Below the pieces are notes generated by a model. The model made no database searches, was not told where the DNA came from, and saw nothing but the letters and a program-made list of their open reading frames with translations. A stretch of 64,000 bases of DNA from Candidatus Avedoeria danica (GTDB lineage: Bacteria > Chloroflexota > Anaerolineae > Epilineales > Epilineaceae). The stretch covers positions 310,001-374,000 of the forward strand of contig JADJCV010000005.1 in the NCBI GenBank assembly GCA_016703025.1. Reading direction: 5' to 3'. Shown here piece after piece: positions 1 through 8,300 of this stretch (position 1 is the first letter of the stretch; the number at the start of each line of letters is the position of its first letter). The translations under genes and the position numbers were made by a program.

Positions 1-563
1 GCGGCGTCTGAACGTTCGGACCTCGCCGACCCGGTGCCTCGTGAGCCGCTGGCCGTCATTATCTTCCACAGCGTCGGCGACTCGCCGTAGCGAAACTCGT
101 CGGCGATGGTACGGCTCGTCAGCGCGGAGATGTTGCCCCCGTCACGGACCTTCGCGAACCACACCTGGGTCGCGACAAACGCGCTGCCGACACTCGGGCT
201 GAAGAGGAAGAACAGCGTGACGGCGGCCGCCAACAACGCGAGCGCGGGCCAGCTTTGGGCGCGTTCAACGAGTGTGTTCCATCGCCGGCCGTTGTTGCGC
301 CGCGCGGCGTTGCGGACGGCAAACCGCTGCCGCTCCGTCAAGCCGCCGACCGGCGCGGCCGCCTCGTGGAAGAACGCGACCGCCAGGTTGTCGGCGATCG
401 CCCGGACGGCGTCCACCTCGGCGGTCAGGGCCGCGTCGCGCGCCAGATCGGCGGCGAGAGCGGCGCGGTCGGCTTCGGGCAGCTCGCCCAGCGCGAAGGC
501 GGTGATCCGGGGGTCGTCGAACGGTGACGTGGGCGGGGGGCCGGGCGTTCGTCGGGTCGTCAT
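1..563 (-). CDS. Anti-sigma-like single-pass membrane protein, partial (3' end outside window)
   Basis: The minus-strand frame from ATG at 563 stays open to the window edge, giving at least 187 residues. It starts 2 bases after the sigma-factor stop, so the two genes are probably translationally coupled. The N-terminal ~60 residues (ITAFALGELPEADRAAL, then RDAALTAEVDAVRAIADNL) closely resemble the N-terminus of the vWA protein at 1261-3534. One hydrophobic segment lies at about residues 104-122, and an extracytoplasmic part follows. An alpha-helical cytoplasmic domain, one TM segment and cotranscription with an ECF sigma gene suggest an anti-sigma or sensor role. That role is inferred: there is no HxxxCxxC zinc motif. 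The missing C-terminus could carry a further domain such as a peptidase or vWA. Confidence 0.7.
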   Translation of the reverse strand, partial: MTTRRTPGPPPTSPFDDPRITAFALGELPEADRAALAADLARDAALTAEVDAVRAIADNLAVAFFHEAAAPVGGLTERQRFAVRNAARRNNGRRWNTLVERAQSWPALALLAAAVTLFFLFSPSVGSAFVATQVWFAKVRDGGNISALTSRTIADEFRYGESPTLWKIMTASGSRGTGSARSERSDA

Positions 564-565
564 CG

Positions 566-1264
566 TCAACCTCCGTTCGCCGCGCCGGCCGCCGTCGCAG
601 GCCGGCCGGTCGATGACGTCGCCGCGCCGCCGTCCTCGCCCTCGCCGGCCGCGACCTCCCGCAGGCGCTTGAGGGCCATGTGCAGCAGGTAGCCGACGTT
701 GGCCACCGACAACCCGGTGACCTGGGCGATCTCGGCGTAGCTCAGCTCGTGCTGGAACTTCAGGCGGACGACCTCCTGCTGGCGGTCGGATAGCGTGGCC
801 AGCAGCGCCAAGAGCCGACCGCGGGTGTCGAGGTTCAGCGCGGCGGCCTCGGGGCCGGGGTCGGCGCTGGGACGTGTGCGTGTGGCGGCATCGGTGAGGG
901 GTGTCATGCGGCGGTCCTTTCGGTAGAGGTCGAACGCCCGGTTGCGGCAGACGGTGAAGAGCCAGAGGTCCACGCGCTCGCCGACGGCGTCGCGGTCGGC
1001 CTTGCACAGGCGGAGGAAGGCGTCCTGGACGACGTCGCGCGCCGTGTCGAGGTCGGGCGTGAGGCGGGCGGTGTAGCGGATGAGGGCGTCGGCGTGTTCG
1101 TCCATGACGGACGTGATCCATTCGGCGTCGGTGGGGGTGGATGAGGGGCTCGCGTCGGGCGTAAGAGACTCATGGGTCCCATGGGTCGCATGGGTCCCAT
1201 GTGCTCCGGTTGTCGTCGCGGCTGCGCCCGAGTCGTCGGAGAGCGGCTTGGCGTCAGTGCTCAT
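566..1264 (-). CDS. ECF-type RNA polymerase sigma factor
   Basis: A 232-residue sigma-70 family protein of extracytoplasmic-function type. Region 2 spans about residues 53-120 (ARDVVQDAFLRLCKADRD, then WLFTVCRNRAFDLYRKDRR, the -10 binding part). Region 4 spans about 150-205 (LSDRQQEVVRLKFQHELSYA, then an IAQVTGLSVANVGYLLHMAL helix-turn-helix for the -35). No region 1 or 3 is visible. The ~50-residue N-terminal tail is unusual and includes HGTHATHGTHE, encoded by a 9-bp repeat. The C-terminal ~30 residues are low-complexity Ala/Gly/Thr. The ATG overlaps the stop of the upstream vWA gene (ATGA), and the next membrane gene starts 2 bases after the stop. It probably directs RNA polymerase to a stress or envelope regulon controlled by its membrane neighbours; the regulon cannot be read here. 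Confidence 0.93.
   Translation of the reverse strand: MSTDAKPLSDDSGAAATTTGAHGTHATHGTHESLTPDASPSSTPTDAEWITSVMDEHADALIRYTARLTPDLDTARDVVQDAFLRLCKADRDAVGERVDLWLFTVCRNRAFDLYRKDRRMTPLTDAATRTRPSADPGPEAAALNLDTRGRLLALLATLSDRQQEVVRLKFQHELSYAEIAQVTGLSVANVGYLLHMALKRLREVAAGEGEDGGAATSSTGRPATAAGAANGG
1171..1203. repeat. 9-bp in-frame tandem repeat inside the sigma gene
   Basis: Imperfect units of the form catgggtcc / catgggtcg / catgggtcc / catgtgctc lie head to tail. On the coding strand they give an alternating Gly-Thr-His / Ala-Thr-His tract in the N-terminal extension of the sigma factor. The unit length is a multiple of three, so copy-number change would not shift the frame. Confidence 0.75.
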
Positions 1265-3534
1265 CGGTCGCCTCCTGAAAGCGTCTGTGCGCGTTGGACA
1301 AGGTCGATGAACTCATGCCGCCACCCACCATCGTCGCGGCCGAGGCCGCCCTCCGCCAGGTCGAGGACCATCCGCCAATCCGCGTCGCCGCCGTAGGGCG
1401 AGCGGCGCAACAGCATACCGAAGGCCGCGACGGATGCGGCGAACCGCCAGTCGTCGTCGGCGCCCCGCGCGCCCTCGCCGCGGTCGACGAACGGGACGTC
1501 GCGCTCGGTGCTCGCGTTGCCGTCCGGCGCCTTCCAGCGGAGCTTCACGACGAGGAGCTCGCCGGACACGCCCCGGGCGGGCGGCGCACCGCGCGTCGTG
1601 TCGTCGTCCGAACCTCCCTGGTAGCGCAGCGGCACGCCGTCGGCACCGGGCAGCTCCTGATCGATCGGCACGACCTCGTACAGCGCCGTCACTGTATGCC
1701 CCGCCCCGATCTCGCCGCCGTCCTTCGTATCGTCCGCGAAGTCCTCGGCCGCCATCGCCCGGTTCTCGTAGCCGATCAGGCGGTAGCCGGCCACCTGCGC
1801 CGGGTTGAACTCCACCTGGATCTTCACGTCCTTGGCGATCGTGACGAGCGTCGCGTCGAGCTCGTCGACGAGCGCCTTCTGGGCCTCGCGCTCGCCGTCG
1901 ATGTAGGCGTAATGGCCGTTGCCCTTGTCGGCCAGCTGCTCGAGCTTGCCGTCCTGGAGGTTGCCCATCCCAAAGCCGAGGACGGTCAGGAACACACCGG
2001 TCTTGGCCTCGGCGGTGATGACCTGGATCAGTTGATCGTCGCTCGTCAAACCGACGTTGAAGTCACCGTCCGTGGCCAGGATCACGCGGTTCGCGCCGCC
2101 CTCGATGAAGTTGCGCCGAGCGATCTCATACGCCGTCAGGATCCCGGCCGCCCCGTTCGTCGACCCGCCGGCGCTCAGCCGCCGGATCCCGTCGATGATC
2201 GCACCGCGCTCCGACCCGGGCGTCGAGTTCAGCGCGATCCCGGCCTCGCCGGCGTACGTCACGATGGCCACCCGATCGTCCCGCCGCAGCTGCTCGACCA
2301 TCTCCGTCAGCGCCTGCTGCACGAGCGGCAGCTTGTTGGCGTCGCTCATCGACCCGCTGACGTCCACGAGAAACACCAGGTTCGCCGTCGGCCGCCGATC
2401 CGCCTCGACCTCGCGCCCCTTCAAGGCCACCCGCACCAGCCGGTGCTCCGGCGCCCACGGCGCGGGGTGCGCGGCCACATCGACCGCGAACGGCATCTCG
2501 TCCCGCGGGCGGGGCGGCTCGTAGTCGTACGGGAAGTAGTTGATCAGCTCCTCGATCCGCACCGCCTCGGCGGGCGGCAGCTGGCCGCCGGTCAGGAAGC
2601 GCCGCGCGTTCGCGTAGCTCGCGGTGTCGACGTCGATGCCGAACGTCGAGAGCGGGGCGTCGGTGACCCGCTGGAACGGGTTGTCGACGACGTTGTTGTA
2701 GCCCTCGCCGCCGGGTGGGTAGGGTGGGTAGGGGTCGGGGGTGGGGTAGCGCATGGGGGCGAGGGCGGTGGCGTGGAGATCGGGGGGGAGGTTGGGATTG
2801 GGCTGGGAGCTCCGATCCTCAGGGGCCGCGGCCGTGTCGTAGAGCCCATCGGACTCGGGCGCGACGCCCGCCGCGAAGTACTCAGCGGTCGGGGCAGCCG
2901 ACTGTCGCACGCTGGATCGCCCGTTCGGAGCGGCCGCGATGGCGGGAGCCTCAGCGAGTGGAATCGACGCCGCACCCGCGCTGTTCGACGCGTCGCCGGT
3001 CATCGCACCCAAGCCGTCGATCGCCTCAGAAGACATCCGTGCTTTGCGGTCGACGTTCTGCGACAGCGCTCCCAACCCCCGAGGTGAGGTGAACAGCATC
3101 CCGGCGGCATAGCCCAACGGCAGCACGACCAGCAGCAGCATCGCGACTGCGGCGAGCGACGAGCGAAGGAGATAAGCCGTGCGACTCGGCCCGATCGGCC
3201 ACCAACGGGGAAGCTTGACCTCGAGCGTTCGATTGCGGCGCTCGGCAGCGCGCCGCACATCGGCCTGCTGCATGTCGGTCAGTCCGGTGACGGCCGTCGT
3301 GTCCGCCTCCGCCGCCAGCGCCGCCGTGAGATCAACGGCCATCGCGCGGATCGCGTCGACCTCCGCCGCCAACGCCGCGTCGCCCGCCAACGCCGCCTCG
3401 ACCGCCGCGCGGCCGTCCGCGAGGTCGTCGGCGTCGAGCTGGCCGAGGGCGTAGGCGGTCAGGCGGGTGTCGTCGGGGGCGAGGGGTGCACGGCTGTTGA
3501 GGTCGGTCGGCGGGATCATCGGTGTGTCGTCCAT
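1261..3534 (-). CDS. Membrane-anchored von Willebrand factor type A protein (YfbK-like)
   Basis: 757 residues from ATG 3534, chosen because AAGGAAG lies 6 bases upstream; a TTG 24 bases earlier is less likely. Order of parts: an acidic helical N-terminus like that of the neighbouring partial membrane protein (about residues 20-100), one TM segment (about 123-146), a Pro/Ala-rich linker, a VWF_N-type segment (about 284-357, NPFQRVTDAPLSTFGIDVDT), a vWA domain with an intact MIDAS (DVSGSMS, Asp about 391; later ATDGDFN), and a C-terminal DUF3520-like part. This is the YfbK architecture, metal-dependent protein binding outside the membrane. The N-terminus resembles anti-sigma domains and the stop overlaps the sigma start by 4 bases. 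It may therefore be a sensor that holds the sigma factor; this role is inferred. Confidence 0.88.
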   Translation of the reverse strand: MDDTPMIPPTDLNSRAPLAPDDTRLTAYALGQLDADDLADGRAAVEAALAGDAALAAEVDAIRAMAVDLTAALAAEADTTAVTGLTDMQQADVRRAAERRNRTLEVKLPRWWPIGPSRTAYLLRSSLAAVAMLLLVVLPLGYAAGMLFTSPRGLGALSQNVDRKARMSSEAIDGLGAMTGDASNSAGAASIPLAEAPAIAAAPNGRSSVRQSAAPTAEYFAAGVAPESDGLYDTAAAPEDRSSQPNPNLPPDLHATALAPMRYPTPDPYPPYPPGGEGYNNVVDNPFQRVTDAPLSTFGIDVDTASYANARRFLTGGQLPPAEAVRIEELINYFPYDYEPPRPRDEMPFAVDVAAHPAPWAPEHRLVRVALKGREVEADRRPTANLVFLVDVSGSMSDANKLPLVQQALTEMVEQLRRDDRVAIVTYAGEAGIALNSTPGSERGAIIDGIRRLSAGGSTNGAAGILTAYEIARRNFIEGGANRVILATDGDFNVGLTSDDQLIQVITAEAKTGVFLTVLGFGMGNLQDGKLEQLADKGNGHYAYIDGEREAQKALVDELDATLVTIAKDVKIQVEFNPAQVAGYRLIGYENRAMAAEDFADDTKDGGEIGAGHTVTALYEVVPIDQELPGADGVPLRYQGGSDDDTTRGAPPARGVSGELLVVKLRWKAPDGNASTERDVPFVDRGEGARGADDDWRFAASVAAFGMLLRRSPYGGDADWRMVLDLAEGGLGRDDGGWRHEFIDLVQRAQTLSGGDR

Positions 3535-3632
3535 GGGTGTCTTCCTTCTGCCGCGCAACGATGCGGGCGATGTCGGGTGTCCTGTGAACGCACGACGCCC
3601 CGGATTTCTTAGAAGCCGTTGCTATCATCGGG

Positions 3633-3764
3633 GCGTTGTCCGGTCGCCATCCCGGCGACGTCCTCTCGGAAACCGCATCGAAGCCGCATCGAACACACAC
3701 CGACAACTGCCCGCCGTACCCGCAGGACGGGCGTGATCGCCCGCGCGAAAGGAAGCCGCACCCC
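3633..3764 (+). promoter_or_regulatory. Possible promoter and structured 5' leader of ahcY
   Basis: A TATCAT -10-like hexamer lies at 3633-3638, with only a weak -35 (TTAGAA, 18-base spacer). The ~125-base leader contains two stems: GTCGCC/GGCGAC around 3654-3670, and CGGGCG-tgat-CGCCCG at 3728-3743, which ends just before the GAAAGGAAG ribosome binding site. The second stem could modulate initiation. I could not match the leader to the SAH riboswitch consensus by eye, so no riboswitch is claimed. Confidence 0.3.
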
Positions 3765-5207
3765 ATGACCGCACCGACCCTCGTCGACGACTACAAGGTC
3801 CGCAACATCGCCCTCGCCGACTTCGGCCGCAAGGAACTCGACATCGCCCAGCACGAGATGCCCGGGCTGATGGAGTGCCGCAAGCGCTACGGGCCGAGCA
3901 AGCCGCTGGCGGGCGCGCGGATCACGGGCTCGCTGCATATGACGATCCAGACGGCCGTCCTCATCGAGACGCTCGTCGAACTCGGCGCGGACGTCCGGTG
4001 GTCCAGCTGCAATATCTACAGCACGCAGGACCACGCGGCGGCGGCCATCGCCGCGGCGGGCGTGCCCGTGTTCGCATGGAAGGGCGAGACGCTCGACGAG
4101 TACTGGTGGTGCCTCGAGCAGTCGCTGAAGTTCCCGAACCCGGCCGGCGGCGAGCCCCTCGGCCCGACGCTGATCGTCGACGACGGCGGCGATGCGACGC
4201 TGTTCGCGCACCTCGGCTACCGCGCCGAGAAGGATCCCGGCAGCCTCGACAAGCCCGTCGGGTCGAACGACGAAGAGGCGCTGATGAAGGCCCTCAAGCG
4301 CCTGCGCGCCGAGCTGCCGGGCTGGTGGGGGCGTGTGATCCCCGAGATCGTCGGCGTCAGCGAGGAGACGACGACGGGCGTGCACCGGCTGCACCAGATG
4401 CTCGAGCGCGGCGAGCTCCTCTTCCCGGCGATCAACGTCAACGACTCCGTCACGAAGAGCAAGTTCGACAACCTGTACGGCTGCCGCGAGTCCCTCGTCG
4501 ACGGGATCAAGCGGGCGACCGACGTGATGATCGCCGGCAAGACGGCCGTCGTCTGCGGCTTCGGCGACGTCGGCAAGGGTTGCGCCGAGAGCCTGCGCAG
4601 CCTGGGGGCCAAGATCATCGTCACCGAGATCGACCCGATCTGCGCGCTGCAGGCTAAGATGGCCGGCTACGACGTCCTGACCATCGAGGACACGCTCGGC
4701 ACGGCCGACATCTACGTGACGGCCACCGGCTGCAAGGACGTGATCACCGTCGACCAGCTCTCGCGGATGAAGGACCAGGCCATCGTCTGCAACATCGGCC
4801 ACTTCGACAACGAGATCCAGGTCGAGGCGCTGGACGACTTCCCGGGCGTGACGACGACGATGATCAAGCCCGAGGAGGTCGGCGCCGTCGACAAGTACAC
4901 CTTCCCGGACGGCCGGAGCATCTACATCCTGGCCAAAGGCCGACTCGTGAACCTCGGCTGCGCCACCGGCCACCCGAGCTTCGTGATGTCCAACAGCTTC
5001 ACGAACCAGGTCCTCGCCCAGCTCGACCTCTGGCAGAACCGCCGCCCGATCAGCCTCACCGTCCTGCCCAAGCACCTCGACGAGATGGTGGCGCGGATGC
5101 ACCTGGGCAAGCTCGGCGTGAAGCTGACGACGCTCACCGGGGATCAGGCGTCGTACATGGGGGTGGATGCGCAGGGGCCGTTCAAGGCGGAGGGGTATCG
5201 GTATTAG
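3765..5207 (+). CDS. ahcY: Adenosylhomocysteinase (S-adenosyl-L-homocysteine hydrolase)
   Basis: 480 residues. It reversibly hydrolyses S-adenosylhomocysteine to adenosine and homocysteine, clearing the by-product of methyltransferases. The substrate domain begins with DYKVRNIALADFGRKELDIA and contains SSCNIYSTQDHAAAAIA. The NAD-binding domain has VCGFGDVGKGCAESLRSLG followed by TEIDPICALQAKMAGY. The C-terminal cap ends PFKAEGYRY, the conserved Lys/Tyr tail that reaches into the partner subunit. The ~40-residue insertion before the NAD domain (LDKPVGSNDEEALMKALKRL) is the one seen in many bacterial and plant enzymes. Start: ATG 3765 follows GAAAGGAAG and begins just before the conserved region; an in-frame upstream extension to 3636 is non-conserved and rejected. 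It stands alone, divergent from the vWA operon. Confidence 0.97.
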   Translation: MTAPTLVDDYKVRNIALADFGRKELDIAQHEMPGLMECRKRYGPSKPLAGARITGSLHMTIQTAVLIETLVELGADVRWSSCNIYSTQDHAAAAIAAAGVPVFAWKGETLDEYWWCLEQSLKFPNPAGGEPLGPTLIVDDGGDATLFAHLGYRAEKDPGSLDKPVGSNDEEALMKALKRLRAELPGWWGRVIPEIVGVSEETTTGVHRLHQMLERGELLFPAINVNDSVTKSKFDNLYGCRESLVDGIKRATDVMIAGKTAVVCGFGDVGKGCAESLRSLGAKIIVTEIDPICALQAKMAGYDVLTIEDTLGTADIYVTATGCKDVITVDQLSRMKDQAIVCNIGHFDNEIQVEALDDFPGVTTTMIKPEEVGAVDKYTFPDGRSIYILAKGRLVNLGCATGHPSFVMSNSFTNQVLAQLDLWQNRRPISLTVLPKHLDEMVARMHLGKLGVKLTTLTGDQASYMGVDAQGPFKAEGYRY

Positions 5208-5273
5208 GGGCGGATTCGAGCAGCAGTCGATAGCCACTCGCTGGGCGACGGCCTAAGGCCCTCTCCCCCCGAC

Positions 5274-5299
5274 CCCCTCCCCCAAGTCTGGGGGAGGGG
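5274..5299. terminator. Strong hairpin between convergent ahcY and subtilase
   Basis: A perfect 11-bp stem (CCCCTCCCCCA at 5274-5284, complement at 5289-5299) closes a 4-base loop. It lies between the 3' ends of two convergent genes, as expected of a bidirectional transcription stop, though there is no long T-run. The surrounding CCCTCTCCCC...CCCTCCCCCA wording resembles an extragenic repeat common in many GC-rich genomes. Confidence 0.6.
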
Positions 5300-5326
5300 G
5301 AGGATGCTCGGCGAACGGAAAGGACG

Positions 5327-8300
5327 CTATCGTCGATCCAGCCACACCGTTGGCATCGGTGCGTCCCCGCCGAGCATCCCGTGGAGCGAGAGCGGCAGGT
5401 AGATATTCGGGTTGCGCGGGGGTTCGGGCGTGGGCGGCGCGGTGACGGTCACGGTGCCCGCGACGTGGATCGGGGCGGCGTCGGCGCGCGGGTAGAGAAC
5501 GAGGGTGACCTCGTATTCGCCGGGGCCGGCGTAGGCATGGCTGAACGTCACGTCGTCCGCACGAGGGTAGACCCGACCACCACCAAAGGGATCGCCCCAG
5601 CCCATGAGTACATCCGTCTCACCATCCCCCCACAGGACCTCGGCCTTCTCCAGTTCAGGCAGTCGGGCATAGTCGGGAAACGCCAGCTCCAATTCGAAGT
5701 CAGGCGCGGACGGCTCAAGAACCTTCAGCGTGATCCCGGCGATGTTCCGCGCCAGGAAGTTGAACGTGTCACCGAGGAGCCGCTCCCGCGTCACCGTCCG
5801 CGCATCCTCGCCCTTGCCGACGCCCTCCAACCCGAAGCCCCAGAACATCGCGTTCCACGTCACGCCCGTCCCCGGGTGCTGCTGGCCCGCCACGTACGTG
5901 CCGACGACCTTCGTCTGCTCGGTCATCGTCAACGGGTTCACGCGGTCGACGGCCATCATGCCGGTGTACTGCCAGAGCGGTCGGGCGAGCGGGACGAGGT
6001 CGTCGATGATCCCCTCGGCGAAGTCGTAGTCGCCGAGGCCGGTGGCCAGCGTGTTGCTCGTGGACGGCTTGAGGCTGGTGACCAGGCTGCCGGAGGCGAA
6101 TGTGTACTGATTTCCGGCGGCGCCCTCGGGCGCGTTGTCGCCGGTCGAGAGGTCGATCGCGTAGCCGAACGGCGCGCCGTCGTCGGCGCCGGGGTTCGGC
6201 TCGAGGATGACATCCAGCGAGTCGGTGACGGGCCGTTGCGGGAACGGGACGAGGAGGCGGCCTGAAAGCGTGGCCGTCAGCTCGGGCGTGAAGCCGGTGA
6301 AGTAACGCGTCAGGCACATCTCGCAGCCGACGTTCTGGTTGGGCGCGCCGGCCCACGTGAACGGCCATGTATGGCGATACGTCTGTCGATTCGCCGGCGT
6401 GTCCGGCAGCCTGGCGGAGGTCGACAGGTACCGCCAGAAGTTCGGCGTGCCCTGGCCGGCGATGAGGAAGCTTCCGCCGCGCAGCATGAGGTTCTGGTAC
6501 TGGTAGAGGCCGCTCAGATTGATCGACATCATCGATGTCTTGCTCTCGTTCGCGTTGAGGATGACGAGGTCGTAGCGCGACATCACGGCGAGCGGCGGGT
6601 GGCTCGTACGGAGCGGCAGCCGGCGGTCGCTCACGCGCGCCGTCGCGCTGTCGAGGACCCAGACATCGTACGTCAGGCCCGCCGCCTCGAGCGCCTCGGT
6701 GTAGTAGCGCGTGTGGTCCACCTTGCTGCCGTACGCCCAGTCGACGATCAGCACGTTCTTCCGGTCGGCCAGACGATCGACGAAGGCGTAGTACTGCTGG
6801 CGCAGGCGATGCGACGTGCCGCCGGCGTCCGTCTCGAGGATCACGTCGCCCCAGTGCTCGCTGTCCGCGACGTCGGCCGGGACGGTGAGGACGGCGTTGA
6901 ACGTCGCCTTCTCGCCCGGCTGGAGCGTGATGCTCGTCGGCTCGACGGTCACCGTCGCCCCGCTGCCGCCGACAGGGGCGACGCTGACGTTCCACGTCGC
7001 CGGCGCCTCGAGGTCGCTCTCGACGCTCACGCTGATCGACTTCGTCGCCCCTTCGGCCAGGCGGCCGAAGCTCAGCGTCGTCGGCCAGAGGAACGCGCCC
7101 GGGTCGAGGGCCGCGGCAACGTCGAGCCGGCCGGGGCCGGCGTCGGCGGGCACGGCGGGCTTCGGGTCGAGTGGGCTGACCATCAGCGTCGGGCTCGAGG
7201 TGTTGACGATCGCGCTGATCACCTGATCCACGGTCCAGTCCGGATGCACCGCCCGCAGCACGCCGACGGCGCCGGCGACGTGCGGCGTGGCCATGCTGGT
7301 GCCGGAGATCGAAGCGACGGGATAGAGGCGCTTCTTGGCGACGGCATCGACATAGATCCGGCTCGCGAGGATGTTCTGGCCCGGCGCCGCGATGTCCGGT
7401 TTGATCTGCCAGTCGAGCCCCGGACCCTGGCTGGACGAACCGGAGACGAAGTCGGCCGGCTCTGACCGCCCGCGGGTGATCGTGCCGGAGATCGTCGCCG
7501 TGCCGCTGCCGCCCCCCGCCAGCCACGCCACCAGCGACCGGCCGCCCGTCGTGCCGATCGCGGCCGACGCGAGGGGGAGGTTGGCCGCGTAGTTGCTGAC
7601 CCCGCCGCCGTCCGAATAGCCGGCATACGCGGCGGAGCTGCGGTAGAACACGATCGCCTTGGCGCCGCTCTTCTGCATGTTGTCGGCGCGCACCGTGGCG
7701 GTGCAGTTGCCGGCGCCCAACTGGTCGACGACGACGATCTTGCCGGACGCGCCGGTGTCCTGACTGCATCCCCCGCCCGGCGCCAGGAAGAGCGGTCCGG
7801 AGAGATCCTTCTGGATGGGCTCCCCCCGCGGCGCGGCGACGATCTGCGCCGCGTCGGCCGGTACGCCGGCGCCTGTCACCGTGATCTTCTGGTCGAGCGA
7901 ACCGGCGGTCGTCGTGTTGCCGACGGCCATCACGCGCGGGTGGTACTTCCATCCGCCGGACAGCGACGTGCGCCCGTTGCTGCCCGCGTTGCCGGCGGAG
8001 ACGACGAAGACCGTGCCGGCATCGGCCGCTGCATCGGCGGCCAGTGAGATCGGGTGCCGCTCGGGCCGTGCCAGGAGCCAGCCGACCGTGCCCTGTGACA
8101 TGTTCACGACATCGACCTCGTCCTTCACGGACTGCTCGAGGCCGGCAACGGTCGCGCCGACGCTGGGGTCGATGTTGCGGTACGTGAGCACGTGCGCCAT
8201 CGGCGCCACGCCCGACATGACGGTCGGTATCACCAAGCTGCCGGTCTTCAGTTCGTACGTGCCTCGTCGACCGCTGGCGATTCCGGCGACGTGCAGGCCG

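Noticed and set aside
1294..3087. A ~600-codon open frame on the plus strand opposite the vWA gene
   Set aside because: It is antisense to a gene with clear domains and reads as Arg/Val/Gly-rich sequence without motifs. GC-rich codon bias keeps the opposite frame open.
3639..3764. SAH riboswitch before ahcY
   Set aside because: Stems are present but I could not find the conserved core by eye, so only a structured leader is recorded.
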